Shown here: positions 15,659 to 24,802 of the stretch, in pieces
Layout of the letters: every line of letters begins with the position of its first letter
Position numbering within the stretch: position 1 is the stretch's first letter
Assembly (NCBI GenBank): GCA_963815355.1
Contig: CAWFGJ010000011.1
Coordinates: forward strand, 62,001-126,000
Length of the DNA stretch: 64,000 bases
Source: JAPUEK01 sp963815355
GTDB taxonomy: Bacteria > Pseudomonadota > Alphaproteobacteria > Rhodobacterales > Rhodobacteraceae
Direction of reading: 5' to 3'
Notes under the pieces: model-generated
Databases searched by the model: none
Seen by the model: the letters and a program-made list of their open reading frames with translations, nothing else
What the model was told of the DNA's origin: nothing
Translations under genes and position numbers: made by a program

Positions 15659-16723
15659 TCACTCGGCCAAAAGGTCGCGTACCATCGGAATGACCAATTC
15701 CCCATACAGCCGGATACACTCCATCAAATCGGCATGGGGCATCGGCCCGGTGGAATATTTCATGTCAAACCGCTGAACGCCAAGCGCCTTGACGGTTGCC
15801 GCGATCTTGCGGGCCACCGTTTCGGGCGAGCCGACGTAGAGCGAGCCGTGCTCTACCTCTTCGATAAACCGCTCTTTGGTGGTGGGCGGCCATCCCCGTT
15901 CGCGGCCAAGGCGGCCAAACATGGTTTGGTAATGCGGCCAGAGCGCCTCGCGCGCCTCATCATCAGTGGCGGCGACAAAGCCGGGCGAATGGATGCCTAC
16001 CGGCCGGACCGGGCGTTTCAACTCGGCACAGGCGCGATGATAAAGATCGACATAGGGCGCAAAGCGGCGCGGGTCGCCGCCGATGATCGCCAGCATCAGT
16101 TGCAGGTCTTGACGCACCACGCGCACCACCGATTCCGGGCTGCCGCCGACACCGACCCAAACGCCCATGCCCGCCTCGGACAGGGGCGGATAGACGCGCT
16201 GCTTGGTCAGGCCCGTGCGGGTCTTGCCCTGCCAGGTCACCTCGGTCTGGCGGACGAGTTTGGAAAACAGGTCCAGCTTTTCTTCAAACAGCACGTCGTA
16301 ATCTTGCAGCTCATAACCAAACAGCGGGTAGCTTTCGGTAAAGCTGCCGCGCCCGAGGATCACCTCGGCCCGACCATTTGACACAGCGTTCAGCGTCGAA
16401 AAGCGCTGGAACACCCGAACCGGATCATCCGACGACAACACCGTCACCGCCGTGCCCAGTTTGATGCGGTTGGTCTGGCCTGCGACGGCGCCAAGGATCA
16501 CCTCGGGGGACGAGATCGCAAAGTCGGGGCGGTGATGTTCGCCCAAGCCTATGAAGTCCACGCCAACGGCATCGGCGAGTGACGCCTCGGCCACCACATC
16601 GCGCAGCACGGCGTCCATCGGTTTGGGCTGGCCGTCGGCGCCAAGGGTCACATCGCCAAAGGTATCAAGGCCAAGTTCGACGGTCGAAAGGTTGGGGGCG
16701 GAAAGCGTGTCATTGGGGAGCAT
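15659..16723 (-). CDS. LLM-class flavin-dependent oxidoreductase
   Basis: A 354-residue bacterial-luciferase-like TIM-barrel protein. Features: VELGLDTFGDV, VDFIGLGEHHRPDFAISSPEV, IKLGTAVTVLSSDDPVRV, GRAEVILGRGSF, and GVWVGVGGSPESVVRV. These are typical FMNH2- or F420-binding LLM elements; the substrate is unknown. Start ATG 16723 (MLPNDTLSAP) is preferred over 16795 because the extension is not conserved-looking. It is divergent from the GH3 gene. Confidence 0.85.
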   Translation of the reverse strand: MLPNDTLSAPNLSTVELGLDTFGDVTLGADGQPKPMDAVLRDVVAEASLADAVGVDFIGLGEHHRPDFAISSPEVILGAVAGQTNRIKLGTAVTVLSSDDPVRVFQRFSTLNAVSNGRAEVILGRGSFTESYPLFGYELQDYDVLFEEKLDLFSKLVRQTEVTWQGKTRTGLTKQRVYPPLSEAGMGVWVGVGGSPESVVRVVRQDLQLMLAIIGGDPRRFAPYVDLYHRACAELKRPVRPVGIHSPGFVAATDDEAREALWPHYQTMFGRLGRERGWPPTTKERFIEEVEHGSLYVGSPETVARKIAATVKALGVQRFDMKYSTGPMPHADLMECIRLYGELVIPMVRDLLAE

Positions 16724-16901
16724 GATCTGTCCTTGCAATCTGGTGCAGGCCCTAGGGCCGGGGTTGGACAGAACATAGGGGGTCACTGGCCGCACCGATA
16801 GCCGTGGCCCTGCACAGTCGCCATGCGCAGATGCACCAAGCCCTGCTTGTGCCAGTGGACATTTCGCGGCTTAGTTGGTGCACAGCCCGAAAGGATCACC
16901 C

Positions 16902-18572
16902 ATGCCCCGCACCGATCATCTGCGCGCAGCCCCGTTTCATCTGGACGATGCCGGGGTTGCGTGGGTCACGGCGACGCTGGCCGGGTTCAGCGACGATGAG
17001 CGCGCGGGGCAGTTGTTTGTCCATGCCTCGATGGGCCGAGAGCCGGAGGAGTTGGCGCGGCTGGCCAAGTTGCGCCCGGCGGGGCTTACGCGGTTTTTCA
17101 CGCCGGATTTCGACTATGAGGCGGCATTCATGGATGCCGCCCGCGCACAGGCCAGGGTGCCGCTGCTGATCAGTGCGGATCTGGAAGGCTCGCGGATGAG
17201 CCTTGGGTTTGGCACAGAGGTGCCGAACCCGCTGGCCTTGGCGGCGGTGGATGATGTGGCCGCCAGCCGCGAGATTGCCCGGATCATGGCCGAAGAGGCG
17301 CGGGCGGTGGGCATAAACTGGTCCTTCACCCCGGTTCTGGACATCAACGCCGCGTTCCGCAGCCCGATCGTTGCGACGCGCGGCTTTGGCTCGGACGTGG
17401 ACCGGATCGCGCGCCACGCACTGGCGCAGGTTGAGGTGTTTCAAGCCCACGGGATCGCGGCCACCGTCAAACACTGGCCCGGCGAGGGGCATGACGACCG
17501 CGACCAGCACCTTGTTACCACCATCAACCCGCTGAGCCTTGAGGCGTGGGAGGTCAGCCACGGCGCGCTTTACCGGGCGGCGGTGGCGGCGGGGGTGATG
17601 TCGGTGATGTCGGCACATATCGCCTTTCCGGCCTTTGTCCGCGCGCTTGACCCGCAGGCGGGGCTGGAAGCGTTCCGCCCGGCCTCGGTCAGCCGGGTGT
17701 TGAATGAGGAATTGCTGCGCGGCCAGTTGGGGTTCAACGGGTTGATCGTGTCGGATGCCACCCCGATGGCTGGGTTTGGCGCTTGGGCCCCCCGCGCGGT
17801 GATGCTGCCCGAGGTGATCGAGAACGGCTGCGACCTGATCCTGTTCTCCCCCGATCCCGAGGCGGATTTTGCGCTGGTCCGTGCGGCGATTGCCGATGGG
17901 CGGATCTCGGCGGGGCGGGTAGAGGCGGCCTTGCTGCGGGTCTTGGGGCTGAAGGCGGCGCTGGGGTTACACCGCGCGCCCGCGGCACCGATGGCCGCCA
18001 ATCGCGCGCGGATCGGCAAGGCGGCAGACCGGGCCACGGCGCGGGCAGTGACCGCGCGCGCGCCGACGCTGGTCAAGGATGTGCAGGCGCTGTTGCCGCT
18101 GTCGCCTGCGCGGTATCAGCGGGTTCTGATCGCCTCGGGCGGGATCGTGCAGCCGCTGTCGCCTGAGCCAGCACCCTTTGCTTTACCCGACCTGCTGCGT
18201 GCCGAAGGCTTTGAGGTGACAATGCTGGCCCCCGGACAGATCCCCGACCCCGCAGAGCATGATCTATTGATGTATCTGTTCGGCGAGGAAACCCTGCTGA
18301 CCCGAGGCCGGATCTTTCTGGATTGGGCCAAGATTGCGGGCAATTTCCATGCGGCAATGGATCGGGCATGGCACCGTATGCCGACGGCGCTGATTTCCTT
18401 TGGCTATCCCTATTACCTGTATGACGCGCCGCGGATGCCTTGCGTGATCAACGCCTATGCGACGATGGACACGATGCAGGCGGCGGTGGTCGATTGTCTG
18501 ATGGGCCGGGCCGCGTGGAACCTTGACAGCCCGGTTGATCCGTTCTGTGGGCTAGAGGATGCGCGCTACTGA
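16902..18572 (+). CDS. Glycoside hydrolase family 3 protein
   Basis: A 556-residue GH3-type enzyme without a signal peptide, so probably cytoplasmic. N-terminal TIM barrel with LLISADLEGSRMSLGFGTEVPNP, INWSFTPVLDIN, the VKHWPGEGHDDRDQH segment (the KH-x-PG-x-G-x-D-H region used by NagZ-like enzymes), and LIVSDATPMAGFGAW with the nucleophile Asp. The C-terminal part (~390-556) is an alpha/beta domain. It resembles beta-N-acetylhexosaminidase-type GH3 proteins, but specificity is not certain. The 3' end overlaps the convergent MarR gene by 7 bases. Confidence 0.82.
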   Translation: MPRTDHLRAAPFHLDDAGVAWVTATLAGFSDDERAGQLFVHASMGREPEELARLAKLRPAGLTRFFTPDFDYEAAFMDAARAQARVPLLISADLEGSRMSLGFGTEVPNPLALAAVDDVAASREIARIMAEEARAVGINWSFTPVLDINAAFRSPIVATRGFGSDVDRIARHALAQVEVFQAHGIAATVKHWPGEGHDDRDQHLVTTINPLSLEAWEVSHGALYRAAVAAGVMSVMSAHIAFPAFVRALDPQAGLEAFRPASVSRVLNEELLRGQLGFNGLIVSDATPMAGFGAWAPRAVMLPEVIENGCDLILFSPDPEADFALVRAAIADGRISAGRVEAALLRVLGLKAALGLHRAPAAPMAANRARIGKAADRATARAVTARAPTLVKDVQALLPLSPARYQRVLIASGGIVQPLSPEPAPFALPDLLRAEGFEVTMLAPGQIPDPAEHDLLMYLFGEETLLTRGRIFLDWAKIAGNFHAAMDRAWHRMPTALISFGYPYYLYDAPRMPCVINAYATMDTMQAAVVDCLMGRAAWNLDSPVDPFCGLEDARY

Positions 18573-19036
18573 TCTTCGGGGGCCGAAAGGTTCAGCTTTT
18601 GCAGCGATTCCAGCAAGTCCAGCAGGGTTTCCAGCCGCTCGGGGCCGAAATCCCGTTCAAGCCGGGTCAAGATCGCGCTGCTTTGCTGGCTGTGGTCGCG
18701 GATCAGCTTGGCGCCCGCCGGGGTGATCGCGGCGATGGCTTTGCGGCGATCCTCCAGATCGGTCTGGCGGGTGATCAGGCCCTCTTGTTCCATCGCGCGG
18801 ATGATGCGGGTCAGGCTGGGCAGCAACAGACAAGCCTGTTTCGCCACGAGGGTCAGTTCAGACGGGCCGCGTTCCTGCAAAACCCGCAAGACACGCCATT
18901 TCTGTTCGTTGATATTGCTGGTGGCCAGCATCTCGCGGATCGGGGCCATGACGGTTTCGCGCGCCCGCAACAGCGCAATCGGCAAGGACCGTTCCGTGCG
19001 TCGAAGGTTGGGATTGGCGGGGGCATCGTCTGTCAT
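18566..19036 (-). CDS. hpaR: MarR-family regulator, HpaR-like
   Basis: A 156-residue winged-helix repressor. The features RSLPIALLRARETVMAPIR, NEQKWRVLRVLQERGPSE, KQACLLLPSLTRIIRAM and DLEDRRKAIAAITPAG follow the HpaR pattern (homoprotocatechuate operon regulator). The nearest aromatic genes are paaK and paaI 3-5 kb away, so the target is uncertain. The frame is open upstream to 19396 but only as antisense of the next gene; start ATG 19036 matches family length. A CCCCGA-TT-TCGGGG palindrome lies 12 bases upstream. Confidence 0.85.
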   Translation of the reverse strand: MTDDAPANPNLRRTERSLPIALLRARETVMAPIREMLATSNINEQKWRVLRVLQERGPSELTLVAKQACLLLPSLTRIIRAMEQEGLITRQTDLEDRRKAIAAITPAGAKLIRDHSQQSSAILTRLERDFGPERLETLLDLLESLQKLNLSAPEDQ

Positions 19037-19048
19037 AGCCTCGTCATG

Positions 19049-19062
19049 CCCCGATTTCGGGG
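19049..19062. promoter_or_regulatory. Perfect palindrome upstream of the MarR gene
   Basis: CCCCGA TT TCGGGG, 14 bases, between the end of the FAD oxidoreductase gene and the start of the MarR gene, both on the minus strand. It may be an operator or a weak terminator stem without a U-tract. Low confidence. Confidence 0.25.
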
Positions 19063-19107
19063 TCTGCTCAAGGGGGGAACGGCGCGCGCGCGCATTGGCC
19101 GCAAGGG

Positions 19108-20148
19108 TCACAGACGAAAGCCGTCGGGAATGGCGTCCTGCCCGGTCAGGATCAGATCGGCCATGACCTCGGCGATCTTGGGGGCCATGCCAAAGCCGAT
19201 CTTGAAGCCGCCGTTGGCAACGAACTGACCGGGGCGGCCGGGCCACGGGCCCAGCAGCGGCGCGCGTGTTTTGGCGCGAGGCCGCAGGCCCGCCCAGCGC
19301 GCGGCTATGGGCGCGTCTTGAAGCACCGGAAGGGCCGCGATGGCGCGGGCGTGCAGCCCGTCGAGTTGCGCATCGACGGCGGTGGGATCGTCCCATTGGT
19401 ATTCAGAGGTGGAACCGATCGCCACGGTGCCATCGGCATGGGGGATGACGTGCAGCCCGTCGACGAAAAGCTGCGGCAGGGTCGCGGCGGGAAAGATCAG
19501 CGACAGGGCCTGACCCTTTACGCCGTCACCGATCTTGCGATTCTGATCTCGGCTCAGATCTTGCAGCCCGGCGGCTCCGGTGGCCCAGAGGGTGGGGCTA
19601 TCGGGGGGCGGCGGCGCGAGGCCCTGCGCCTCCAACACCTCGCCGCCCAGCGCGCGGATCGCGGCGGCCAAGGCCCGCAGCGCCATTTGCGGATGCAGGC
19701 GCGCGCTAAGTGTGTCGTGAACAAGATAGCCCGAGGGGGTTGCGGGTTCCCACGCGTCCCCTTTGGCGGGGATCACGTCCCATACCGCGCGGCCTTGCCA
19801 CAGCACGGCCGCCCCTGCCCCGCGCGCTTGGGCCAGCGCAACTGCCGCCCCGTCGGCCAAGGGTTGCAGCCGCCCGACCCGCCCGTAACCGGGGGACAGT
19901 CCCGAGGCTTGCGCCACCGCGTGCCACCAGTCTTCGGCCATCAGCAGGCTGTCCAGTTGGAACGCCTTCTTGGGGTTCCAGCCTTCGGGCACGTGGGGCG
20001 ACAGCGCGCCCACCAGCCCACCGCTAGAGCCTGCACCGATCCGGTCCCGCTCGATCACCCGCACCTTCGCGCCGCGTCGCGCCGCCGCCCAAGCGATGCC
20101 AAGTCCGAAGATGCCCGCGCCCATGACCGTCAGATCGACTCTTGCCAT
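19108..20148 (-). CDS. FAD-dependent oxidoreductase, MnmC C-domain-like
   Basis: A 346-residue D-amino-acid-oxidase-fold flavoprotein. The dinucleotide-binding motif VMGAGIFGLGIAW is at the N-terminus, followed by GSSGGLVGALSPHVPEGWNPK; the C-terminal GFKIGFGMAPKIAEVMADLIL closes the FAD domain. It is divergent from mnmD with a 48-bp gap. In enterobacterial MnmC the oxidoreductase and methyltransferase are fused, so this gene most likely encodes the demodification half (cmnm5U34 to nm5U34). Family is secure; the MnmC role is inferred from the neighbour. Confidence 0.8.
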   Translation of the reverse strand: MARVDLTVMGAGIFGLGIAWAAARRGAKVRVIERDRIGAGSSGGLVGALSPHVPEGWNPKKAFQLDSLLMAEDWWHAVAQASGLSPGYGRVGRLQPLADGAAVALAQARGAGAAVLWQGRAVWDVIPAKGDAWEPATPSGYLVHDTLSARLHPQMALRALAAAIRALGGEVLEAQGLAPPPPDSPTLWATGAAGLQDLSRDQNRKIGDGVKGQALSLIFPAATLPQLFVDGLHVIPHADGTVAIGSTSEYQWDDPTAVDAQLDGLHARAIAALPVLQDAPIAARWAGLRPRAKTRAPLLGPWPGRPGQFVANGGFKIGFGMAPKIAEVMADLILTGQDAIPDGFRL

Positions 20149-20196
20149 TCCTTGCGCCCTTGCTCATGGTCCGCCCGATTTACGGGGATACGGCAA

Positions 20197-20895
20197 ATGT
20201 CGGGCGGGGAACAGGGCAGCGGTTTGGACTGGCGCGAGGGCGTCATTCCGGTCTCGCAGCGGTTCGACGACCCGTATTTCTCATTGAACGACGGGTTGGC
20301 GGAAACGCGGCATGTGTTTCTGGCGGGAAACGACCTGCCCGCGCGGTTGCGCCCCGGTTTCCAGATTGCGGAATTGGGCTTTGGCACCGGGTTAAACCTG
20401 TTGGCGACGTTGCTGGTCGCACCCGAGGATGTGCCAATCCGCTTCACCAGTTTTGAGGCCTATCCGCTGGCCGCCGCCGACATCGCCCGCGCGCTGGCGC
20501 ATTTCCCGCAAGCCGAGGCTGTTGCCGCGCCGTTTCTGACGGCTTGGGCTGCGGGGGCGCGGCGGTTTCAACTGGGCCCTATCGCGGTCGAGGTGATCGA
20601 GGGCGACGCGCGCGCCACACTGCCCGCGTGGCAGGGGCGTGCCGATGCATGGTATCTGGACGGGTTTTCGCCCGCCAAGAACCCCGAGCTATGGTCAGAC
20701 GGGCTGATGGCCGAGGTGGGCCGCCATACCGCGCCCGGCGGCAGTTTTGCCACGTATACCGCCGCAGGCCATGTGCGCCGGGGGCTAGAGGCGGCGGGCT
20801 TTGCCGTCGACCGGGTGGCGGGGCATGGCCGAAAACGGCATATGACGCGGGGACACCTGCACGACAAATCAGACGATATGGAAAGCGCGCAATGA
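20197..20895 (+). CDS. mnmD: tRNA nm5U34 methyltransferase MnmD
   Basis: A 232-residue SAM-dependent methyltransferase, the N-terminal half of classical MnmC as a separate protein. Marks: LDWREGVIPVSQRFDDPYFS with the following GLAETRHVFL, the SAM loop IAELGFGTGLNLL, and ADAWYLDGFSPAKNPELWS, diagnostic of MnmC/MnmD. It ends in a basic segment with HGRKRHMTRG. It methylates nm5U34 to mnm5U34 in wobble tRNA. Start ATG 20197; the stop overlaps the following DMT gene by ATGA. Confidence 0.9.
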   Translation: MSGGEQGSGLDWREGVIPVSQRFDDPYFSLNDGLAETRHVFLAGNDLPARLRPGFQIAELGFGTGLNLLATLLVAPEDVPIRFTSFEAYPLAAADIARALAHFPQAEAVAAPFLTAWAAGARRFQLGPIAVEVIEGDARATLPAWQGRADAWYLDGFSPAKNPELWSDGLMAEVGRHTAPGGSFATYTAAGHVRRGLEAAGFAVDRVAGHGRKRHMTRGHLHDKSDDMESAQ

Positions 20896-21779
20896 CTGAG
20901 GCGACCGGAACCAACCGCAAGGGCATCTTTCTGATGATCGCCGCTGTGGCCGCCTTTGCCGCGCAGGACGGCTTTTCCCGCCATCTGGCCGAGACGTATA
21001 ACACGCTGATGGTGGTGATGGTCCGCTATTGGTTTTTCGCCGGGTTCGTGATGATTCTGGCGCTGCGCCGGCCCGAAGGGTTCCGCACGGCGGTCCGTTC
21101 AACCCGGATCTGGGCGCATGTGGCGCGGTCGATCCTGCTGGTGTCTGAAATCTGTCTGATCATCTGGGGGTATACGCTGATCGGGCTGATCGAAAGCCAC
21201 GCGGTCTTTGCGGTTTGCCCGTTGTTGGTGGTGGCGCTTTCCGGCCCTATCCTTGGCGAGCGGATGAGCTGGAAGCGGTGGGCCGCGGTGGCGGCCGGGA
21301 TGGCGGGGGTGCTTATCATCCTGCGGCCAGGGGCCGGGGTGTTTTCTTGGGCCGCGCTGTTGCCCTTGGCGTCCGCGATCCTCTTTGCGCTTTATGCGGT
21401 GCTGACGCGGTTGACGACGCGGGCCGAGCGGACCTTTCCCGCCTTTTTCTGGCCCGGCGTTATCGGCGCTGTGTTGATGACGGCGGCGGGCCTGCCCCAT
21501 TGGCAACCCGTGGTGGGGTTGGATCTGCTCTATCTGGCCGCCTATGCCGGGATTTCGGTGATGTCGCATTGGCTGCTGCTGAAATGCTATGAGGTGGCAG
21601 AGGCCTCGGCGGTGCAGCCCTTTGCCTATATGCAGATCGTATTCGTCACGATCATCGGGATCGTGGTCTATGGCGAAGCATTGGCCCCACAGGTTGCGTT
21701 GGGGGTCGGGGTGATCGTGATGGCCGGGCTTTACGCCCTGTGGCTGGAGCGTAAACGGCAAGAGGTGCCCCTTGGCTGA
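20892..21779 (+). CDS. DMT-family permease (EamA), first tandem copy
   Basis: A 295-residue inner-membrane protein with ten predicted helices in two EamA repeats (GIFLMIAAVAAFAAQDGFSRHL... and a second repeat from ~145). GERMSWKRWAAV after helix 4 and FAYMQIVFVTIIGIVVYGEAL near the end are typical of EamA drug/metabolite transporters. Substrate unknown. It overlaps mnmD by 4 bases and its own stop overlaps the next permease by 8 bases, giving a tight mnmD-DMT-DMT operon. Confidence 0.88.
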   Translation: MTEATGTNRKGIFLMIAAVAAFAAQDGFSRHLAETYNTLMVVMVRYWFFAGFVMILALRRPEGFRTAVRSTRIWAHVARSILLVSEICLIIWGYTLIGLIESHAVFAVCPLLVVALSGPILGERMSWKRWAAVAAGMAGVLIILRPGAGVFSWAALLPLASAILFALYAVLTRLTTRAERTFPAFFWPGVIGAVLMTAAGLPHWQPVVGLDLLYLAAYAGISVMSHWLLLKCYEVAEASAVQPFAYMQIVFVTIIGIVVYGEALAPQVALGVGVIVMAGLYALWLERKRQEVPLG

Positions 21780-22662
21780 GCAGAACACCAGGTTGGGCAT
21801 CTGGTTGATGGTGGCCACTACGCTGATCTTTGCCGTGCAGGACGGCATCACCCGGCATCTGGGCGGCCAATACAGCGTCTTCATGGTGGTGATGATCCGT
21901 TACTGGTTTTTCGCGGCCTTTGTCATGGCTGTGGCGGCCCGCGCCCCGGGCGGTTTGCGCGGGGCGGTGCGCACAAAGCACCCGGCCTTGCAGATCCTGC
22001 GCGGCCTTTTGCTGATCACCGAGATCTGCGTGATGGTGGTGGCCTATGTAAAGCTGGGGCTGATAGAGACCCATGCCGTTTTCACCAGCTATCCGCTGCT
22101 GGTGGCGGCACTTTCGGGGCCGGTATTGCGGGAAAAGGTGGGCTGGCGGCGCTGGTCGGCCGTCGCGATTGGCTTTGTGGGCGTGCTTATCATCTTGCAG
22201 CCGGGCTTTGGCGTGTTTTCCCTGTGGTCTTTGGTCCCCTTGCTGGCAGCAACGCTGTTCGCGCTCTATAGCCTGCTGACGCGCTATGTGGGCCGGGGCG
22301 ACGCGGCCTCTGTCTCGTTCTTCTGGACGGGGATGGTCGGAGCGGCGGTGATGACACCGCTGGGCCTGTGGCACTGGCAAGAGATGACACCGCAGGACTG
22401 GGGCTGGATGGCCGCGCTGTGCATCATCGCGGTGGTGGCCCATTGGCTGCTGATCCGCGCCTATGAGGTGGCCGAGGCCAGCGCGGTGCAGCCCTTTGCC
22501 TATTTCCAGCTGGTGTTTGTGTCGATCTTTGGCCTGACCTTCTTTGGTGAGGTGTTGCGCGCCAATGTGGCCGTGGGGGCTGCGGTGGTGGTCTGTGCGG
22601 GGCTGTTCACCCTGTGGCGCCAGCGCATCCGGGGGCAGGTCGATCCTGTCGCCAGCCGCTAG
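21772..22662 (+). CDS. DMT-family permease (EamA), second tandem copy
   Basis: A 296-residue paralogue of the preceding gene with the same motif order (GIWLMVATTLIFAVQDGITRHL, VGWRRWSAVAIGFVGVLIIL, VAEASAVQPFAYFQLVFV). It apparently starts with TTG at 21772, eight bases inside the upstream gene; no ATG fits the conserved N-terminus. Close similarity to its neighbour suggests local duplication. The two could act as a heterodimer or have separate substrates. Confidence 0.86.
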   Translation: MAEQNTRLGIWLMVATTLIFAVQDGITRHLGGQYSVFMVVMIRYWFFAAFVMAVAARAPGGLRGAVRTKHPALQILRGLLLITEICVMVVAYVKLGLIETHAVFTSYPLLVAALSGPVLREKVGWRRWSAVAIGFVGVLIILQPGFGVFSLWSLVPLLAATLFALYSLLTRYVGRGDAASVSFFWTGMVGAAVMTPLGLWHWQEMTPQDWGWMAALCIIAVVAHWLLIRAYEVAEASAVQPFAYFQLVFVSIFGLTFFGEVLRANVAVGAAVVVCAGLFTLWRQRIRGQVDPVASR

Positions 22663-22670
22663 GCGCTGCT

Positions 22671-22718
22671 TACTGCCCCGCCAGTTTACTGCCCCGCCAG
22701 TTTACTGCCCCGTCAATT
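22671..22718. repeat. 16-bp tandem repeat at the slt 3' end
   Basis: Three copies of TACTGCCCCGCCAGTT-type 16-mers in a row; the third, inside slt, differs at two positions. Read on the minus strand each copy ends in GGGGCAGTAA, so the slt stop codon itself has been duplicated twice downstream. Confidence 0.85.
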
Positions 22719-24651
22719 CGGCGGTGATCCGCACCGGGCCGGTTTGGCCTTTCAGGCGCGCACGATAGATCACCACGCCTTCGACCACCCGCATCACATA
22801 GGTGCGGGTTTCGCTGAAGGGGATGCTTTCCACCCAATCCACCACATCACCTTGCCGGGGGTCGCCCAGTTCGGTGATCCACTGGCGCGGGCGGCCCGGC
22901 CCGGCGTTATAGCCCGAGGCGATCAGCGCCACGGCGGGGCCGAATTCTTCGGCCATCTGCGCCAGATAGGCCGAACCCACGGCCACGTTATAGGCCGGAT
23001 CGGTGGTCAGCTTGGCCGTGCCCGGCTCTAGCCCCAGTTTCTTGGCCATCCGCTCAGCAGTTTCGGGCAACAGTTGCATCAGCCCCCGCGCGCCGGCGGA
23101 GCTTTGCGCGGCGGGGTCGAACTCGCTTTCACGGCGCGAGATGGCCAGCGCCAAGGCCCGGCTGACCGACAGACCATCGGGCACCATATCGGGCACCGGG
23201 AAATAGGCGCGCGGCAGGATCAGCCCGCGTTCCGCCGCCGCCTTGCCGATCAGCACGGCGATGTGTGGCTCATCCATCCGCAGGGCGAGGTCGGACAGCT
23301 GCTCTAACCCCTTGGCGTCCAGCCCTTCGGCCAGTTGCAGGAAGAACCGTTTGGACAGGGCGCGATCCCCTGCGGCAGACAACAGCCGCGCCGCCGACAG
23401 AACCGAGGATTGCGCAAAGGGCGCGGTTTTCCAGCCCGGCCCGGCCTCCCCCACCGTCACCAGCGACGGGTCCAGCGACAGGCCCAGCTTTTCGGCGGCC
23501 AAAAGACCGTAATAGGCGGTTTGATAGCGGGCAGCGCTTTTATAGGCGGCGGTGGCCCCGGCCTTGTCGCCCGCCGCCTCTTTCGCGCGCCCGATCCAGT
23601 AATCGCCGCGCGACAGGGAAATCGGCGTCGCCACGGCGTTTTTCAGGTGGTTGAAGTGTTTCAGCGCCCGCTCAGGGTCATTCAGGCGGCGCAGAGCAAT
23701 AAAGCCCGACAGAAACTCCAGATCGGCATAATCCGCGCCGCCTTCCAGACGGTGGCTGGAGGCGATCTTGTAGGCCTTTTGCGGCTCGCCAGTGCGCATC
23801 AGGCGGCGCGACAGCAATGCGCGGCGTTCGGCCCAGAGTTCCGGCCGACCCAGATGCGCGGCGCTGTCGGAATTGGTGGAGATCAGGCTTGCGGCATCAT
23901 CGTAGCGGTCCTTGCGCATCCGCCAGATGAACCGCTCATAGGCCAGCCCCGGATCGGCGGCGAGTGCGGCGGGCACCGCATCAACAAGGGCCGAGGCGTT
24001 CGGCTCCATCTCGCGCAGGGCGATGCGGGCGGCACCAAGCGCGCGCCACGCGGGGCCGACGCGGGGCAGCATCCGCCGCGCCTCGGCACTGCGCCCGTCC
24101 CAGAGCAGATTGTCCAGCCGCACCTCATGCGCGATGGACAGCGCGTCGCCTTGCAGGGCGAGCAGCGCGGTTTCCTCTTCGGCGGTGAATTTCAGCACGG
24201 CCCAGCCGCGAAAGGCTTCGGCCTCGGCCTCACCGGGGCGTCCGGCGGATTGCAGCGCCTGAATAAGCGTGATGGACCCAAGCGCCGTGCGCGGCTTGGC
24301 GGTGGCGAAATAGGCGATGATGCGGGCGGGATCGGTGGAACGGGCCACAGCCTCTTCGCCCTTTTCGCGCAACAATTGCAGGCCGGGCCAGTCGGCGTGG
24401 CGGGTCAGAAAGGATTCGTAGTCCCCCAACCGTCCCTCACCCCCGCTGCGCAGGCGGTGCCACTCGATGATGTCCACGGCGATCTGCCCGGCCCCTTGCG
24501 CCGCAGCGGACGCCCCCGCCCAATCCTTGGATGCGGCAAGGCCCAGCGCGGTTTTCAGAACGCTGGCCTCATCGGCATGGGCAAGGGGGGCGGCCCCGGT
24601 CAGGGACAGCAGCAGGGCGACAATGCGGGGAAAGGTGCGGAGAATTCTCAT
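22702..24651 (-). CDS. slt: Soluble lytic murein transglycosylase
   Basis: A 649-residue periplasmic enzyme cleaving the MurNAc-GlcNAc bond with 1,6-anhydro product. A signal peptide (MRILRTFPRIVALLLSLTGA, ending AHA) precedes a long alpha-superhelical region (~30-470). The SLT goose-lysozyme domain follows: the catalytic Glu is in ISRRESEFDPAAQSSAGARG, then LMQLLPETAERMAKKL and ALIASGYNAGPGRPRQW. Length is like E. coli Slt70. It is divergent from dapA, a common order in Rhodobacterales. The C-terminus lies in a small tandem repeat. Confidence 0.92.
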   Translation of the reverse strand: MRILRTFPRIVALLLSLTGAAPLAHADEASVLKTALGLAASKDWAGASAAAQGAGQIAVDIIEWHRLRSGGEGRLGDYESFLTRHADWPGLQLLREKGEEAVARSTDPARIIAYFATAKPRTALGSITLIQALQSAGRPGEAEAEAFRGWAVLKFTAEEETALLALQGDALSIAHEVRLDNLLWDGRSAEARRMLPRVGPAWRALGAARIALREMEPNASALVDAVPAALAADPGLAYERFIWRMRKDRYDDAASLISTNSDSAAHLGRPELWAERRALLSRRLMRTGEPQKAYKIASSHRLEGGADYADLEFLSGFIALRRLNDPERALKHFNHLKNAVATPISLSRGDYWIGRAKEAAGDKAGATAAYKSAARYQTAYYGLLAAEKLGLSLDPSLVTVGEAGPGWKTAPFAQSSVLSAARLLSAAGDRALSKRFFLQLAEGLDAKGLEQLSDLALRMDEPHIAVLIGKAAAERGLILPRAYFPVPDMVPDGLSVSRALALAISRRESEFDPAAQSSAGARGLMQLLPETAERMAKKLGLEPGTAKLTTDPAYNVAVGSAYLAQMAEEFGPAVALIASGYNAGPGRPRQWITELGDPRQGDVVDWVESIPFSETRTYVMRVVEGVVIYRARLKGQTGPVRITAELTGQ

Positions 24652-24802
24652 GGCCTGAGCCTGCCAGACCCATGCCTGCGCCACAACCCAAGAGGCCGTG
24701 AACCCACCGCCATCGGCAAAGCTTGGCAATCGGTCGCCGCAAGGATATGGAGAGCGCGTTTGCAACCGGGCCGCGCTGCCCATTCCAAAGGAGAAACGTG
24801 TC

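Noticed and set aside
19318..20196. N-terminal extension of mnmD across the divergent oxidoreductase gene
   Set aside because: The extension is antisense to a well-supported flavoprotein and the MnmD family starts at about residue 1 of the 20197 ORF.
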